This document shows, piece after piece, positions 52,800 to 63,365 of a stretch of DNA of 64,000 nucleotides. The stretch lies in contig JAVTVY010025353.1 in the NCBI GenBank assembly GCA_036873755.1, positions 1-64,000 on the forward strand. The letters are read 5' to 3'. Source of the DNA: Hanleya hanleyi (taxonomy: Eukaryota > Mollusca > Polyplacophora > Lepidopleurida > Hanleyidae). Made by a program: the position numbers and the translations under genes. The notes under the pieces were generated by a model that did no database searches, had not been told where the DNA came from, and saw only the letters and a program-made list of their open reading frames with translations. Position 1 is the first letter of the stretch. Each line of letters starts with the position of its first letter.

Positions 52800-53298
52800 G
52801 ATCAAACTGCATATTCCCTGGTCACGTGGGTGTATATTGCCCGCTGAAACTGCATATTCCACCCCCCCAGGAATATACACCAAAGGGAGATCATTACAAG
52901 AGAGGTTGCCCCGTTCTCTCGCTCGCGTTGCAAACAGTCGACCAAGGAGTAGTTCGTGGAGCGGAGTTTAGCTGCAGAATACAGCAGAAATAAATATTTC
53001 CCCCATCTATAATTGTAAATAGAATCGTACCGAAGCACATTATTGGAGTAACTAACAAGCGTCATCGAATAACTATACGCGTGTTGCGAGATTTACACGA
53101 TAGTAGAGAGGCAGCTCTGAATCAGTGAAATCTCGTGCATGATAAAGTATGTTGCAGGCGATTGCCCGCTAAAAACAACAAACTCTGAAGGATTGTGCTC
53201 TTGCAACATAAAACATAAAACAATATTTTGCTCAAGGGATAATAGATTAGCACAGAGTTAAGTTGATAAATATAATAATGAAATTATTCTCTTGTTGT
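52800..53298. repeat. Region related to the ATATTGCCC hairpin family
   Basis: GTATATTGCCCGCTGAAACTG and GGAATATACACC near 52828-52880 resemble the arms of the hairpin at 53299-53402. Between them I see nothing coding. Confidence 0.35.
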
Positions 53299-53402
53299 GA
53301 GGGGAATATACAGTTTTGTTGCCCCTCGGCTGTGCATATTGCCCTTGCCTGCGGCTCGGGCAATATGCACATCCTCGGCCAACAAAACTGAATATTCCCC
53401 TC
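53299..53402. repeat. 104-nt near-perfect hairpin
   Basis: GAGGGGAATATACAGTTTTG pairs with CAAAACTGAATATTCCCCTC, and the inner arm CGGCTGTGCATATTGCCC pairs with GGGCAATATGCACATCCTCGG. The loop is short and GC-rich. Likely a foldback element that can extrude as a cruciform. Confidence 0.8.
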
Positions 53403-53501
53403 AAAACAAGTCAATATTTTCATAATATTTCGACAACTATTTGTTCCTCAGATTTGCAGGTAAGTGTCTGCGATGATCGGAAAGTTCCAAGAGCGAGACT
53501 G

Positions 53502-54279
53502 TTAACGAATAAAAAATGAATTTATAGGATTGTGAAGACTGTGTTTGGGCGCCGTTGCGCAGCCTGATAAATTGAAATCAGGAAATGTTACGTCAGCGAT
53601 CCGATGACCAATGATTTGACCTTTGACAAAACCTGTTTGACATGTTTTGGCGGAAGACACGTCATCCACGAGGTCCCCGAACAACACAAATGAATGGAAC
53701 GAGTTGAAAAATCTGGAACCATATAGCCTTGAACCGAAACGCAAAGGAAACGCAATCATATTTTTCGTCAAAGGGTTTTCGAGTGGGCTGAATTGAGTAA
53801 TATCATAAGGACTGATATTAATAAAATGAACAACAGTAGAAATCTTTCTTTCTAAAACCCTGTAAATCGTCTGTAATCCTTGAAACATTTAATAGACCCG
53901 CTCTTCCACTTTCCCGGGAAAGAAAACAATGAGGCGCTCGACGGGTGTGACTCGCCTGTGTTACACAGTATGCTGAGTCAACACGTAGAACATAATTTTC
54001 TTACGTCAGCTACCCGACCCTCCAACTGTTTTTTCACCTGAACAGGGATCAGAGTTATTTCTCTTGCTTTGAAGTTCTCTTTGAACACATGACTTCCGCT
54101 CCGCTAAAATTTGCAGTTTTGATGGCGATTTCACGTTTCAAGCTCGGTGCATGTAGGCATAGCAGGTGATTTTTAAATAAAGTGTTTACATTTAGACAAA
54201 TTAAAGCACAATTAAGTTCTCCACAAATCGAGTACGATACGATATAAAACAGCATATACCTTGTCATCATTGAATTTAC
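53502..54279. other. Stretch with unsupported ORF
   Basis: A 128-codon minus-strand ORF (53502-53888) contains no recognisable domain and no splice context that links it to the esterase gene. The rest is unannotated. Confidence 0.3.
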
Positions 54280-54333
54280 GGAAGAGTTAAAATTGTCTGA
54301 AATTGTGACTAGATTCTGTCCAGCGGCGGTCAT
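54280..54333 (-). CDS. Tentative first coding exon of the esterase gene
   Basis: An ATG in a good context (AAAATGA) opens 18 codons ending in DNFNSS, with an N-glycosylation-like NSS, then a GTAAAT donor in phase 0. This is the phase required by the TM exon at 50.27 kb, and a short luminal N-terminus before the anchor is typical of the family. The donor is not strong and there is no sequence match to cite. A stronger-looking GTATAT donor a few codons later is in the wrong phase. Treat this as a hypothesis. Confidence 0.3.
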
Positions 54334-55034
54334 TTTTGAAAAAGAAATAGTGTAACATTTTCACTATTTTCCTCAATTTCGGCTATGAGTGAAATATTTC
54401 CGATACTGAATTTATGGAGCAGAATAGGAAACAAAATCCATAACTATATATTTGTCATCTCTATAGGCAAAACTTTGTATGTGTTTATTACCAAGATGAA
54501 CAAAAGTGGCCATTGTTATAAGGGATGAATGGATGCTTAGCTGAAATTATGAATATTATCTCCCCAGTTCTTCAAACAGTCCAAAGAACTCTTCCAGTCA
54601 ATTACGGCACACGGTCTCGATCGTCAGTTATGGAAATATTAATGAAATATGAATCAACTCAGTGAAGAAATGCACATCAACTTTTGGCCTTAGGCACCAT
54701 GACCAAGGCAGCATCCATTCTATATATATAACGTATGGTCACAAAGTCAAACTGATACTTCTGATGACATCATTTCAAAGCCTAGTGCATGTGGAACTTC
54801 TTTTACCAGTAGTGATCATTTGGCTTGTTGTACACTTGAATGGTAAATGCTATTATGCTCTCCTGGCTTCCCTGTTTACGTGAGTACCTTTATTTATTTG
54901 TTACTACCAAAACAAAAATTCAACTTATCAATCCTAAATGAAAATTATGTGCGACAGCATTGGCTTTATTTCAGTCCACATATTTCAGCGTGAAAATAAA
55001 GCAAACGGGACGAAATCAGATAAGAAAACATTGA

Positions 55035-55271
55035 TTATTGACAAGTCATTCTAGGATTAGTTGTTGGTGTCACAGATGGGGTTGTCACAACTGTCGGCCC
55101 AACTGTCAACTGTAAACAACTATATTTGGCCAAGGTCGGTAAAAATACGCAAATTATAAACTTCTTATGCATTACCACTGTCAGTTCCACATCAGACAGC
55201 TGTTCTGGTAGCCTGTGTTTTATCTGATCTTCGATATCTTTCAAGTTTCGCTGGATTTTAGACTGAGCCAT
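55035..55271 (-). CDS. Possible first exon or small protein, unrecognised
   Basis: ATG in context ACGATGG opens 78 codons. The first 33 are helical and charged (MAQSKIQRNLKDIEDQIKHR) and look coding. A GTAATG donor after ELTV would end an exon there, after which the frame becomes Val/Thr/Pro-rich. It could be the start of a gene other than the esterase. No family recognised. Confidence 0.25.
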   Translation of the reverse strand: MAQSKIQRNLKDIEDQIKHRLPEQLSDVELTVVMHKKFIICVFLPTLAKYSCLQLTVGPTVVTTPSVTPTTNPRMTCQ

Positions 55272-55918
55272 CGTTAGTTTTCTTACACAAACGTCAAGTT
55301 ATAGTTTGAAACTTTTCCCTGCACTTTTTCTCCATCTTTCGTCCAGACGCTACATCACACCGATTTCGCCTCCATTTCAGAAGAGTGAAATACAAAAGTT
55401 ATCCCCCATGACTGGATTGTCTCCTCCTGATAGTGACATGCTTGGATGAGCCGACGATACTTCGCCTGCTATTGTTTAAAATCTTTTCTCTTCTGCACGA
55501 CCATTATTTATTTACAAGAGATCCAGCAATGATTTGTGACAGGCTTCTATCAATATTAATGTCTACACAAATTCTGGAAGACGGGAGTATCCCAGCAGCC
55601 TTTGCGGCGCTGCCTGACAACAATGGCGTGGGCTAAAGCAACGCATAGCGACGTATTCACTTAGCCCAGGCAGACCGCGATTCTCGCCGTTAAATCGTAT
55701 TTCCTCGACGTTTGCGGCTGGTAATCATTTGTAGTCGATAATATATTGTTAATAAGGTAACATTTAACGGCTGAAAGGATCAATTGTGTGGTAAAGACTC
55801 CAGGAAAGGGTAATAAACAGCTCTTAAATAACCCACAACACTGATCTACAGGGCGCTAACACAGCCGTTAAAATCCTGGGGTTAACACAGCGGCAACACC
55901 GTCATTGTCGGCATATAG

Positions 55919-56170
55919 TTCGATGTGTATTCTCACTGTTGATATCTTCCGAGAGTTCTCGACATCTCTAGCAGCGAGTTGAGATTTTCCCTTAGTAAAT
56001 GCTGGCATAATCAGTTCAGCAGAACAAATTGATGAAAAGTCTTCCTCCAACGTGAAACCTCTGTCTGCTAAAATCTGGTCAGAGGGCATGTGATATTTCC
56101 TATCAATGAAACCGCTTTCACGCACAATCTGTATATCTGAAACCCTCCCACCCCATGCTTTTCCTGTTGC
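55919..56170 (-). pseudogene. DDE transposase C-terminal fragment (DDE_Tnp_4-like)
   Basis: The frame reads AWGGRVSDIQIVRESGF, DQILADRGF and SRKISTVRIHIE: the second Asp (ADRGF) and catalytic Glu (RIHIE) of the DDE triad are present, the first Asp is not. The frame runs into the inner edge of the TIR exactly at the Glu, so the protein is truncated there. Confidence 0.85.
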
Positions 56171-56590
56171 GGAGATGATGTACTTGGGGTTGGTGATACA
56201 TCCAGCTCTAATCTACGCGTTACCAACTCTGGTAGCACTGCGTCTGTCCAAACAACTTTGAATTTTTCCAACATGGTTTCAATGAATGATTCGTCCCTGT
56301 TAACTCTGTAAAATACACAGTCAATTGGTGTCCACACAACAAAGTCTGCATACTGTGCACCACACACAAACATCTGATGCTGAATCTGAGTATAATAAGC
56401 GTGACCCGTCTTCAGATGTAGGTCTTCGTTAAGGCAAAAAGATGTGTCTTGCAGGGCATCACTTATACTGTTTTCCCTGTGCTTGTACGGGCACTTGATC
56501 TCCAGCACTCCCTTCCCATGACAAGAACATTCAATAAGGCCATCAGGGGATGCACCGAGGTATGGGTATGTTGTATATTGATTGACTGTT
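56160..56590 (-). pseudogene. YqaJ-like exonuclease fragment
   Basis: Reading from just after a stop near 56590: YPYLGASPDGLIEC, GVLEIKCPYKHRE, HAYYTQIQHQMFVCG and YADFVVWTPID. SPDG, ExK and the Gln-rich helix are the PD-(D/E)XK core of YqaJ/lambda exonuclease-type nucleases. It lacks the N-terminal part and ends where the transposase fragment begins, in another frame. Confidence 0.85.
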
Positions 56591-57201
56591 TATACAGAAA
56601 ATTTACGGTTATAAGCCACGGATACATACTGCTCCATGCTGATGTTAATCATTTAATAAGTCAATCACTGAATATGGATAATTAACAGCTTTATGGGGGG
56701 AAATTAAAACAGATTATCCGTGCTATATGCCGACAATGACGGTGTTGCCGCTGTGTTAACCCCAGGATTTTAACGGCTGTGTTAGCGCCCTGTAGATCAG
56801 TGTTGTGGGTTATTTAAGAGCTGTTTATTACCCTTTCCTGGAGTCTTTACCACACAACTGATCCTTTCAGCTGTTAAATGTTACCTTATTAACAATATAT
56901 TATCGACTCCAAATGATTACCAGCCGCAAACGTCGAGGAAATACGATTTAACGGCGAGAATCGCGGTCTGCCTGGGCTAAGTGAATACGTCGCTATGCGT
57001 TGCTTTAGCCCACGCCATTGTTGTCAGGCAGCGCCGCAAAGGCTGCTGGGATACTCCCGTCTTCCAGAATGATTTCTTGCCTTAGAATCTACCTGCTGGA
57101 AAATCCATTCAAAATGAAAGAAAATTGTCGCTTCAAATTGCATACCCTAAATCCAGGGAAATTGAACGCATTTATCCAGAATACCCCTTTAAATATACCT
57201 A

Positions 57202-58007
57202 CACAGGCAAACTTTCAACGTTCGGTACCGTTCAGTTCTGTACCAATTGGTACCGTTCAGTTTCCTGTTGGTAACCTCCAGGTAACTTGTTGGTACTGCA
57301 CGGAAAGTTCAGGATTGGTACCATGAAGTCCTGACTGAACAGTACCGTGCAGTTACCAATCAGTCACCACTTGGTAGTATATGCCAGGTTCTTTCCAGTT
57401 ACCTACCAGTAACTGATTGGTAACCAAGTCGTAGCCACAACGATCTCAACTTTGCAGTACCATGTAGTTCTGACTTGAAGGCTACTGATCAGTTACTGGT
57501 TGGTGACCAATAGATTATACCATAAATGAAATGTGTGGTAACTGATTGGTGACCGGTTGGTACTGTTCAGTTACTGATTGGTGACCAACTTGACAACTGA
57601 ACAGTACCACGAGGGGACCTTTCCTACCAGTACCAAGAGGTACTGGCAGGTAAGCAGAAATTGGTTGGTAGCCATTCAGTAACTGAGCTGTAACCAAGCT
57701 GTAACTGAGCTGGTACTGAAGTGTTACTGCATTGTTACCAACAGGTACCAAGTGTGGAAAATTGGGATGGTAACATAGCGGTAACTGATTGGTAACTGAT
57801 TGGTAACTGCATGGTAGCCAATCAGTAGAAAATTCATAGGATCCAATGGGTGACCAATCAGTACCCGGTTGGTTACCGGTAGGTACTGATCAATTGAAGA
57901 CTGAACGGTACCGCAAGGGGACCTTTCCTACCAGTACCAATCAGTTCCCCACCAACCAGTAGCCAACCAGTTACTGAGTGGTATTGGTTGGTGACGGTTT
58001 GCCTGTG
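57202..58007. mobile_element. MITE with ACCAATCAGT sub-repeats, copy B
   Basis: Ends CACAGGCAAAC / GTTTGCCTGTG flanked by TA on both sides (57200-57201, 58008-58009). The interior is a degenerate array of TAACTGATTGG and GGTACTG units. Inverted relative of 37468-38200. Confidence 0.85.
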
Positions 58008-58893
58008 TATAGGTGTGGGGCTTGCGTTGGATTTGTCATCACAACAAATTCAATTAAGCAGAATTTTCAATCAAGCAGTATGCAATCAATCGAGTTCCAC
58101 TATACCTTCAATGATATTTCACTCTTGATTTGGGTGATCAGGGCCTAGGCTATGACATTTGAAGGGAAGGCGTCATCAAGCACCCAAATAAACAGGAATG
58201 TATTGGCAAAAATCTAGTTTGAAAGAAATTTTTTGATGGATTTGATTCCAATTCTCTATATTTCATCTACAGGAACCACAATTTTTCTGGTACCGGTAAT
58301 CCTGAATATATCAGAGGGTATATTTCCTACTGTCAAATATAAGCACCTTCTGTTCTGGGGGTAAAACATGCTTGTATTTTCCATTTCGCTCTTATGTCAG
58401 TTGGCCTACATGCTTACTGCGTTCATCAAAATCGACAAGATCCTACTTTTTTTTAGTCCATTGCTGTCCGTATTTGTCACACTGAGACTTTAGAGTTACA
58501 ATATCTGACAGAGCAAAAGTGAGATATATAAGCTCTTTCCAAAATATGTCCATGGCATCGTTATTGCTGTGCATAGACAACTGCTTTGAAGTGCAGCAAC
58601 TGCCCTCGGATTGGGGTCAGTGTCCTAAATTATAAGTATGACACTGATAAAGAATGACAGACATATTATTAGGATAAACTCTTTCAACAGAACTCGGATT
58701 ACAATGCAACTGCTCTGCTGTGATGTTCTGCGAGTCACTCCGCTCCATTTTTTGATGAACAATGCTGATTGTCAGAATCCAGGCACAATTGAGAAAGTCC
58801 ACTCTGAGCGCGAACAAAAGAATGGCTGTTTAACTTTCCCTCCCTCCGCTGACTGACTGGGGGCAAGATATGTATGCTTTAACATTGCCGAAA
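58008..58893. other. Unannotated stretch before the second DIRS element
   Basis: No exon, repeat or RNA gene recognised; small ORFs on both strands overlap and have no domain. Confidence 0.45.
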
Positions 58894-59118
58894 ATTAAAC
58901 ATTTATAAACGATGTTTCTATTTGTTACTAAATCAAACCTGCTTGAATTCAATGCCTTAATCTCCATTAAGCCGCACAATCAAACGTAGAAAACGGAAGT
59001 TAAAACTAAAAGTTAACTCCCCTACGAGAGAGTTGTCCGCCCCTAGGAGAGCTCTCCCACTCAATCCAGCGTGGTTACTATAAAGGTCACTGCAAGCCTC
59101 ATTCCAATCCTCTTTCTC
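58894..59118. repeat. DIRS element 2, inverted terminal repeat
   Basis: ATTAAACATTTATAAACGATG at the outer end, then ACTAAATCAAACCTGCTTGA, CGCCCCTAGGAGAGCTCTC and a CTATAAAGG TATA-like box near 59079. Parallel to 22175-22400. Confidence 0.88.
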
Positions 59119-59174
59119 AAACCGAGACCAGCAGAGAGCAAGGCCGCGGAATGAGGGGACGGAAGGGAGGGACA

Positions 59175-59274
59175 ATTAAATTCAAACAGGTTTGATTTAG
59201 TAACAAATAGAAACATTGTTTATAAATGTTTAATATTTGCTTCCTAAATCGTAAACCTGCTTGAATTCAATGCC
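59175..59274. repeat. DIRS element 2, internal complementary region
   Basis: AATTCAAACAGGTTTGATTT complements the left ITR. After AATATT, TTGCTTCCTAAATCGTAAAC predicts the sequence of the unseen right terminus, by analogy with element 1. Confidence 0.9.
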
Positions 59275-60163
59275 TCAGTACCAACATATGGAGGTGGGAA
59301 CCTCGGCCTTGTTGTAGTTCTAAAAGCAGGCTTAGTAACCGCTGGTATGACACAGACATGGGTATAAGAATGAGACATCAACATCAACAAATGTAACCCT
59401 GGTCAAGGACGAAAAGGTTAAAACATGGATAAGATACAACAGTACTTATCTTGAATGTCTCCATCCATGTAGCTGTGCTCGTGGTGTGGTATACAATCTC
59501 TACCAAGAAGTTTGAATCCTCTGCTCTTAGGGCTGATAGGTTTTCTTGGCAGGATTGTATGCCGATTGGGGCAATGCCGACTTTAGCACATACATGCAGA
59601 AACTTGGCTGAACCTTTAAGGTCGGGTGATGCGTAATCTGTCCGGGCTTAGAGGGCGCCAAGCCACACCATTCTCAGTCCACAAGCCGTCTTACGTCAAC
59701 TTCTCAACTTGTTCTTGAAGCTGAGTAGGTCTTGTAGGATGCCTAGGAGTCGACTGCGTGTGTTCCCTGAGCCAACTCTACGCAACTGTCAACTCTCTGT
59801 ACTTTTCGATGTTGCTGACACTGGCAACCTGAAACAAAACAATATTAATAATACTCACAAGTGTCAGTTCTTCTTTCTTGTGAGTTGAGCGTAGGTGACG
59901 CAGCTGAGATCATGTAGAAGGAAGTCAGATATAACCTGCAAGACACAAGCAAAACCGCAGTTAAGGTAAAGGTTAACTCACCATAGTGTCAGGCCTCCTA
60001 GATTGATGATTAGAGGGTCCATGGTCGTCCATCTGACTTATTTCTTCCTTCCTAGATGACTCATATTGCATGTGGATATCATTGAGAAATGAGATGAGAT
60101 GATACAGCAAGTAGCAGATTTGCTGCGATGATACAAAATGCCGCCCCCCCCCCTTTTGAAAAT

Positions 60164-61567
60164 TTACTTGACCACGTGCTGAGCAGCTACGAGCGGCCCA
60201 AGCGTGGTCATGCTATCTGACTGGACTGACATATCTCTCAGATAGAAATTGGTGAACGTGGAGTTCGCCGTCCAGGCACAAGACTGGACAATGTCATGAA
60301 GGGACAAGTTCTTCCATAAAGGCCAAGACGTGGCGATGGCACGAATTTCATGGGAGGAAGCAGTGGATAACAGAGGGGGAGCGTCAATGGCCAATTGATA
60401 AGACCATTTAATGGTCTTCTTCAACCACGCGGCAATGGTATTTTTTGTAATGTCATGCAAAGCCGACGGACGAAGAGACAGAAATAACAGGTGCCGAGAG
60501 CCGCGAACGGAATCGGTACGAGTAAGATAGTGGCGAATGGCTCGAACAGGGCATAACAAAAGGTCGTCCTCGAGACCATGCACGAAGTCTGACAACGCAG
60601 GAATGGAGTACGAACGTTGAGCGCACGGACCTGAACGAACAGACTCATTTTTGGCGATAAACTCCGGAATGGGCCGAAAAGAAATGCGAGACCAATCCGC
60701 CGTCCAGGTCATAGAAGATCTTTCAAGAGCATGAAGTTCAGACACTCTAGACGCCAAAGCAAACGCCGCCAAAAAGGCCGTCTTGTAAGACACAGCTTTT
60801 ATAGAAGCGGACTCTAAGGGTTCAAAGGGCGGACGAATCAGAGCACACAGAACCACACCGATATCCCATTTCGGTAACAGTTGGCGAGTACGGCGAGACT
60901 GTAACGCGAAGGCGCGCATGAGCGCAGAGATATTATCGTTTAGACTAATGTCTGTACCGGAGGTAAGACGTAACACCCTAGCCAGAGCAGATCGATACCC
61001 TTGAATAGTGCTGATTTGAAACTTCTTAACACGATGAAGGTGGAGGAGGAAGTCAGCTACTAGGGAAACAGAGGCAGAATCGGGATCGGCATCATGTTCT
61101 CGGCACCAGGAGACGAAATAGGCCCATTTCGTCTGATAGAGCTGCGATGTGGAAGATCGATTGGCTGAAACCATCGTCCGTGCAACCTCTGCTGAAAATC
61201 CTTGGACTGAGAGTGCATTCTGGATAGTCTGCAAACGTGTAGGTTGAGCCACCGCGGGTTGTGATGGAGAACTCCGTGCGGTTGGCGTAACAGGCTGGGC
61301 CAAACTGGCAGACAACGTGGCGGGGCCGTGAGAAGCGGGACCAGAACCGGAAACCACTGTCGACGAGGCCACCACGGCACTACGAGTAGAATGATGCAGT
61401 CGTGACGAGAAATCTTCTGAAGCACTTCCAAAATTAGGGCCATCGGTGGGTAGGCATAAGCTAGGAAGTTGTCCCAGTTGATTGACAGAGCGTCGATGGC
61501 GAAGGCTTGAGGATCCAGAATCGGACTGACGAGAAAAGAGCCAACTGGGCATTGTTCCTCGTCGCAA
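60164..61567 (-). CDS. DIRS tyrosine recombinase
   Basis: 467 codons. Catalytic residues in order: R274 (ASRVSELHAL), H406 and R409 (SSHEIRAIATSW), Y442 (TNSTFTNFY region), the R-H-R-Y set of the tyrosine recombinase family. A SAM-like N-terminal core begins near residue 115. DIRS elements use this enzyme, instead of a DDE integrase, to insert the circular DNA. Ser/Pro-rich residues 1-110 overlap the end of the RT-RNase H frame, so the true start may be internal (for example M132). The frame is open and all catalytic residues are present, so it may be functional. Confidence 0.93.
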   Translation of the reverse strand: MRRGTMPSWLFSRQSDSGSSSLRHRRSVNQLGQLPSLCLPTDGPNFGSASEDFSSRLHHSTRSAVVASSTVVSGSGPASHGPATLSASLAQPVTPTARSSPSQPAVAQPTRLQTIQNALSVQGFSAEVARTMVSANRSSTSQLYQTKWAYFVSWCREHDADPDSASVSLVADFLLHLHRVKKFQISTIQGYRSALARVLRLTSGTDISLNDNISALMRAFALQSRRTRQLLPKWDIGVVLCALIRPPFEPLESASIKAVSYKTAFLAAFALASRVSELHALERSSMTWTADWSRISFRPIPEFIAKNESVRSGPCAQRSYSIPALSDFVHGLEDDLLLCPVRAIRHYLTRTDSVRGSRHLLFLSLRPSALHDITKNTIAAWLKKTIKWSYQLAIDAPPLLSTASSHEIRAIATSWPLWKNLSLHDIVQSCAWTANSTFTNFYLRDMSVQSDSMTTLGPLVAAQHVVK

Positions 61568-63365
61568 ACAGATCGATCAAGGGTGACTCCCAGACGATGG
61601 AGATCTGCTGAAACACCTCCGGATGAAGTTGCCATTCGGTCTGAAGAACGGTGTCTGGGCGAGACAGGCTGTCCGCTAAAACATTGAGCCGGCCCGGGAC
61701 ATGGCGGGCGTGGAGATGACAATGATGAATGAGAGCCCAGTCGAACAGATCCCACACGAGACGAAACATTGATAGCGATCGGGTGGTACCCAACTTGTTG
61801 ATGTGGGCAATGACCGTGGAGTTGTCCGTGGCGATGAGCAGAGACGAATTCATGAGATGATGACTCCAATGTTGAACCGCTAGGATGACTGCCTTCATTT
61901 CCAGAAGATTGATGTGAAGGTTGGCATCCAACGTTGACCATCTGCCGGATACCTCCAAATCGTCCAGATGGGCTCCCCAACCGGTCTCGGAAGCATCGGT
62001 GTAAAGATGATGACTCGGGGCCGGAAACCGGAAAGGCACACCCCGCATGACGTTGTGCCGGAACTGCCACCAAATCAGATGTGGACGTAGGGACCTCAAA
62101 ACCAGCACCGCTGGGTTGAGGGAAGGAGTCTGTAGGTAAGGATACAGATGATACTGTAGAGGCCGAACCCGCAATCGGCCGTAATGAGTCAGGTCCTGTG
62201 TGGAAGTAAGTAAACCCACCAAACTTTGCCACTGCTGACGTGTCCGTGACGTTGATGACAAAAACTTTCGGGTCAGCAGCTGAATCTTGTCCCAATGATC
62301 CTCTGGAGGGTATACCAGTTGACGATGAGTATTGAATACTGCTCCTATGTAACGGCGAATTTGCGCCGGGACCAATTCCGACTTTTGAGGATGAGGGATG
62401 AATCCCAGATGACGTAACACCAGCAAAGTGAACCGGACCTGCGCGTTGAGACGGGACTCGTCCGCAGCCCAAAGGAGGATGTCGTCGATATAAACCTCGA
62501 TTTGAATACCTCGCAGGTGAAGAAATGCCATGACCGGAGAGGTGATACGGGTAAACAACCAAGGGGCGATGTTGACTCCGAAGGGAAGAACTTGCCACTC
62601 GAAGCGACGTTCGTTGATAGCAAAGCGGAGATAACGACGATGACGTGGATGAATTGGAATATGAAGATACGCGTCCTGAAGATCGACTGAGGCCAACCAA
62701 TCCCGAAGATGTAAGCGGGCCCGAATCGATGAAACAGTAGGCATCTTGAAATGAGGGGGAGTGATGAGATGAAACTTGTTTAACACCTTTACGTCGATCA
62801 CCATCCGCATCTGGTCCGAGTCTTTCTTTGGAACCAGAAACACGTGGCTGTAAAAACCTACGGTTACCTCGGTCCGACGTAACTCCCTGACAGCTCCCTT
62901 GTCGATGAGCGTGGAGACCGCCAACAGAAGAGTCTGCAAGTGACCTGCGGAAACTGGCAGACGGGAGGGACGCGGCCAAGCGATGAGTTTGGGCAGCGAC
63001 TGAAAATCGAATAGGAATCCCTCCTTCACAACTCTTAAAATCCAGGCGTCGTCCGTGATGAGCCGCCAATTTTCGGAAAAATATTGTAGACGGCCGCCCA
63101 CGACATGATGACTGAACAACCGGAAAGCAGGTAGATGAAAATCTTCGGCTTGATCGGACACGGTAATGTGATAGTCATTTATTGGAATGTCCCCCACGTT
63201 TGGAGGACTTCCCACGAAAAGGACGACGACCACGGCCTCGTGGCGGTTTGTCAATGCCACGAAAATTTCCCCGAAACACACCATCTTGTTGAGAGGTACA
63301 GGACGTACGACCGCGTTTCTGACGACGCTCCGAAGCGACGCCAGGACGACGGGCAACCGCAGCAA
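61060..63365 (-). CDS. DIRS reverse transcriptase-RNase H (and methylase-like tail), one frameshift
   Basis: From the open start at 63365: RT with VFLVPKKDS, SVDLQDAYLH (Asp) and YIDDIL (residues 292-297); RNase H with YTDASE (D457), LLEM (E489), ATDNS (D514), ADSLSRP (D575). This frame stops at 61461. The expected continuation, LVSPILDPQAFAIDALS, LLVVPWWPRRQWFP and LRQPHGVLHH, is in the next frame down to 61060, so a one-base change lies near 61530-61540 in the CTTTTC run. That tail resembles the methyltransferase-like domain described in DIRS elements. The frame before about residue 60 overlaps gag and may not be translated. Confidence 0.92.

Larger units (their letters stand above)
55573..57068. 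mobile_element. ISL2EU/PHIS-like DNA transposon deletion derivative with 346-bp TIRs
   Basis: Arms 55573-55918 and 56723-57068 are near-identical inverted repeats of equal length, starting TCTGGAAGACGGGAGTATCC. AT lies immediately outside each end (55571-55572 and 57069-57070), consistent with the 2-bp AT duplication reported for ISL2EU-type elements. The 804-bp centre holds a YqaJ nuclease fragment joined to the C-terminal part of a DDE transposase, both on the minus strand. ISL2EU elements are known to carry a transposase gene and a YqaJ gene, so the superfamily call follows from both domains; it is non-autonomous. Confidence 0.82.

Noticed and set aside
62345..62690. Small ORFs on both strands in the RT region
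   Set aside because: Out-of-frame shadows of the reverse transcriptase.
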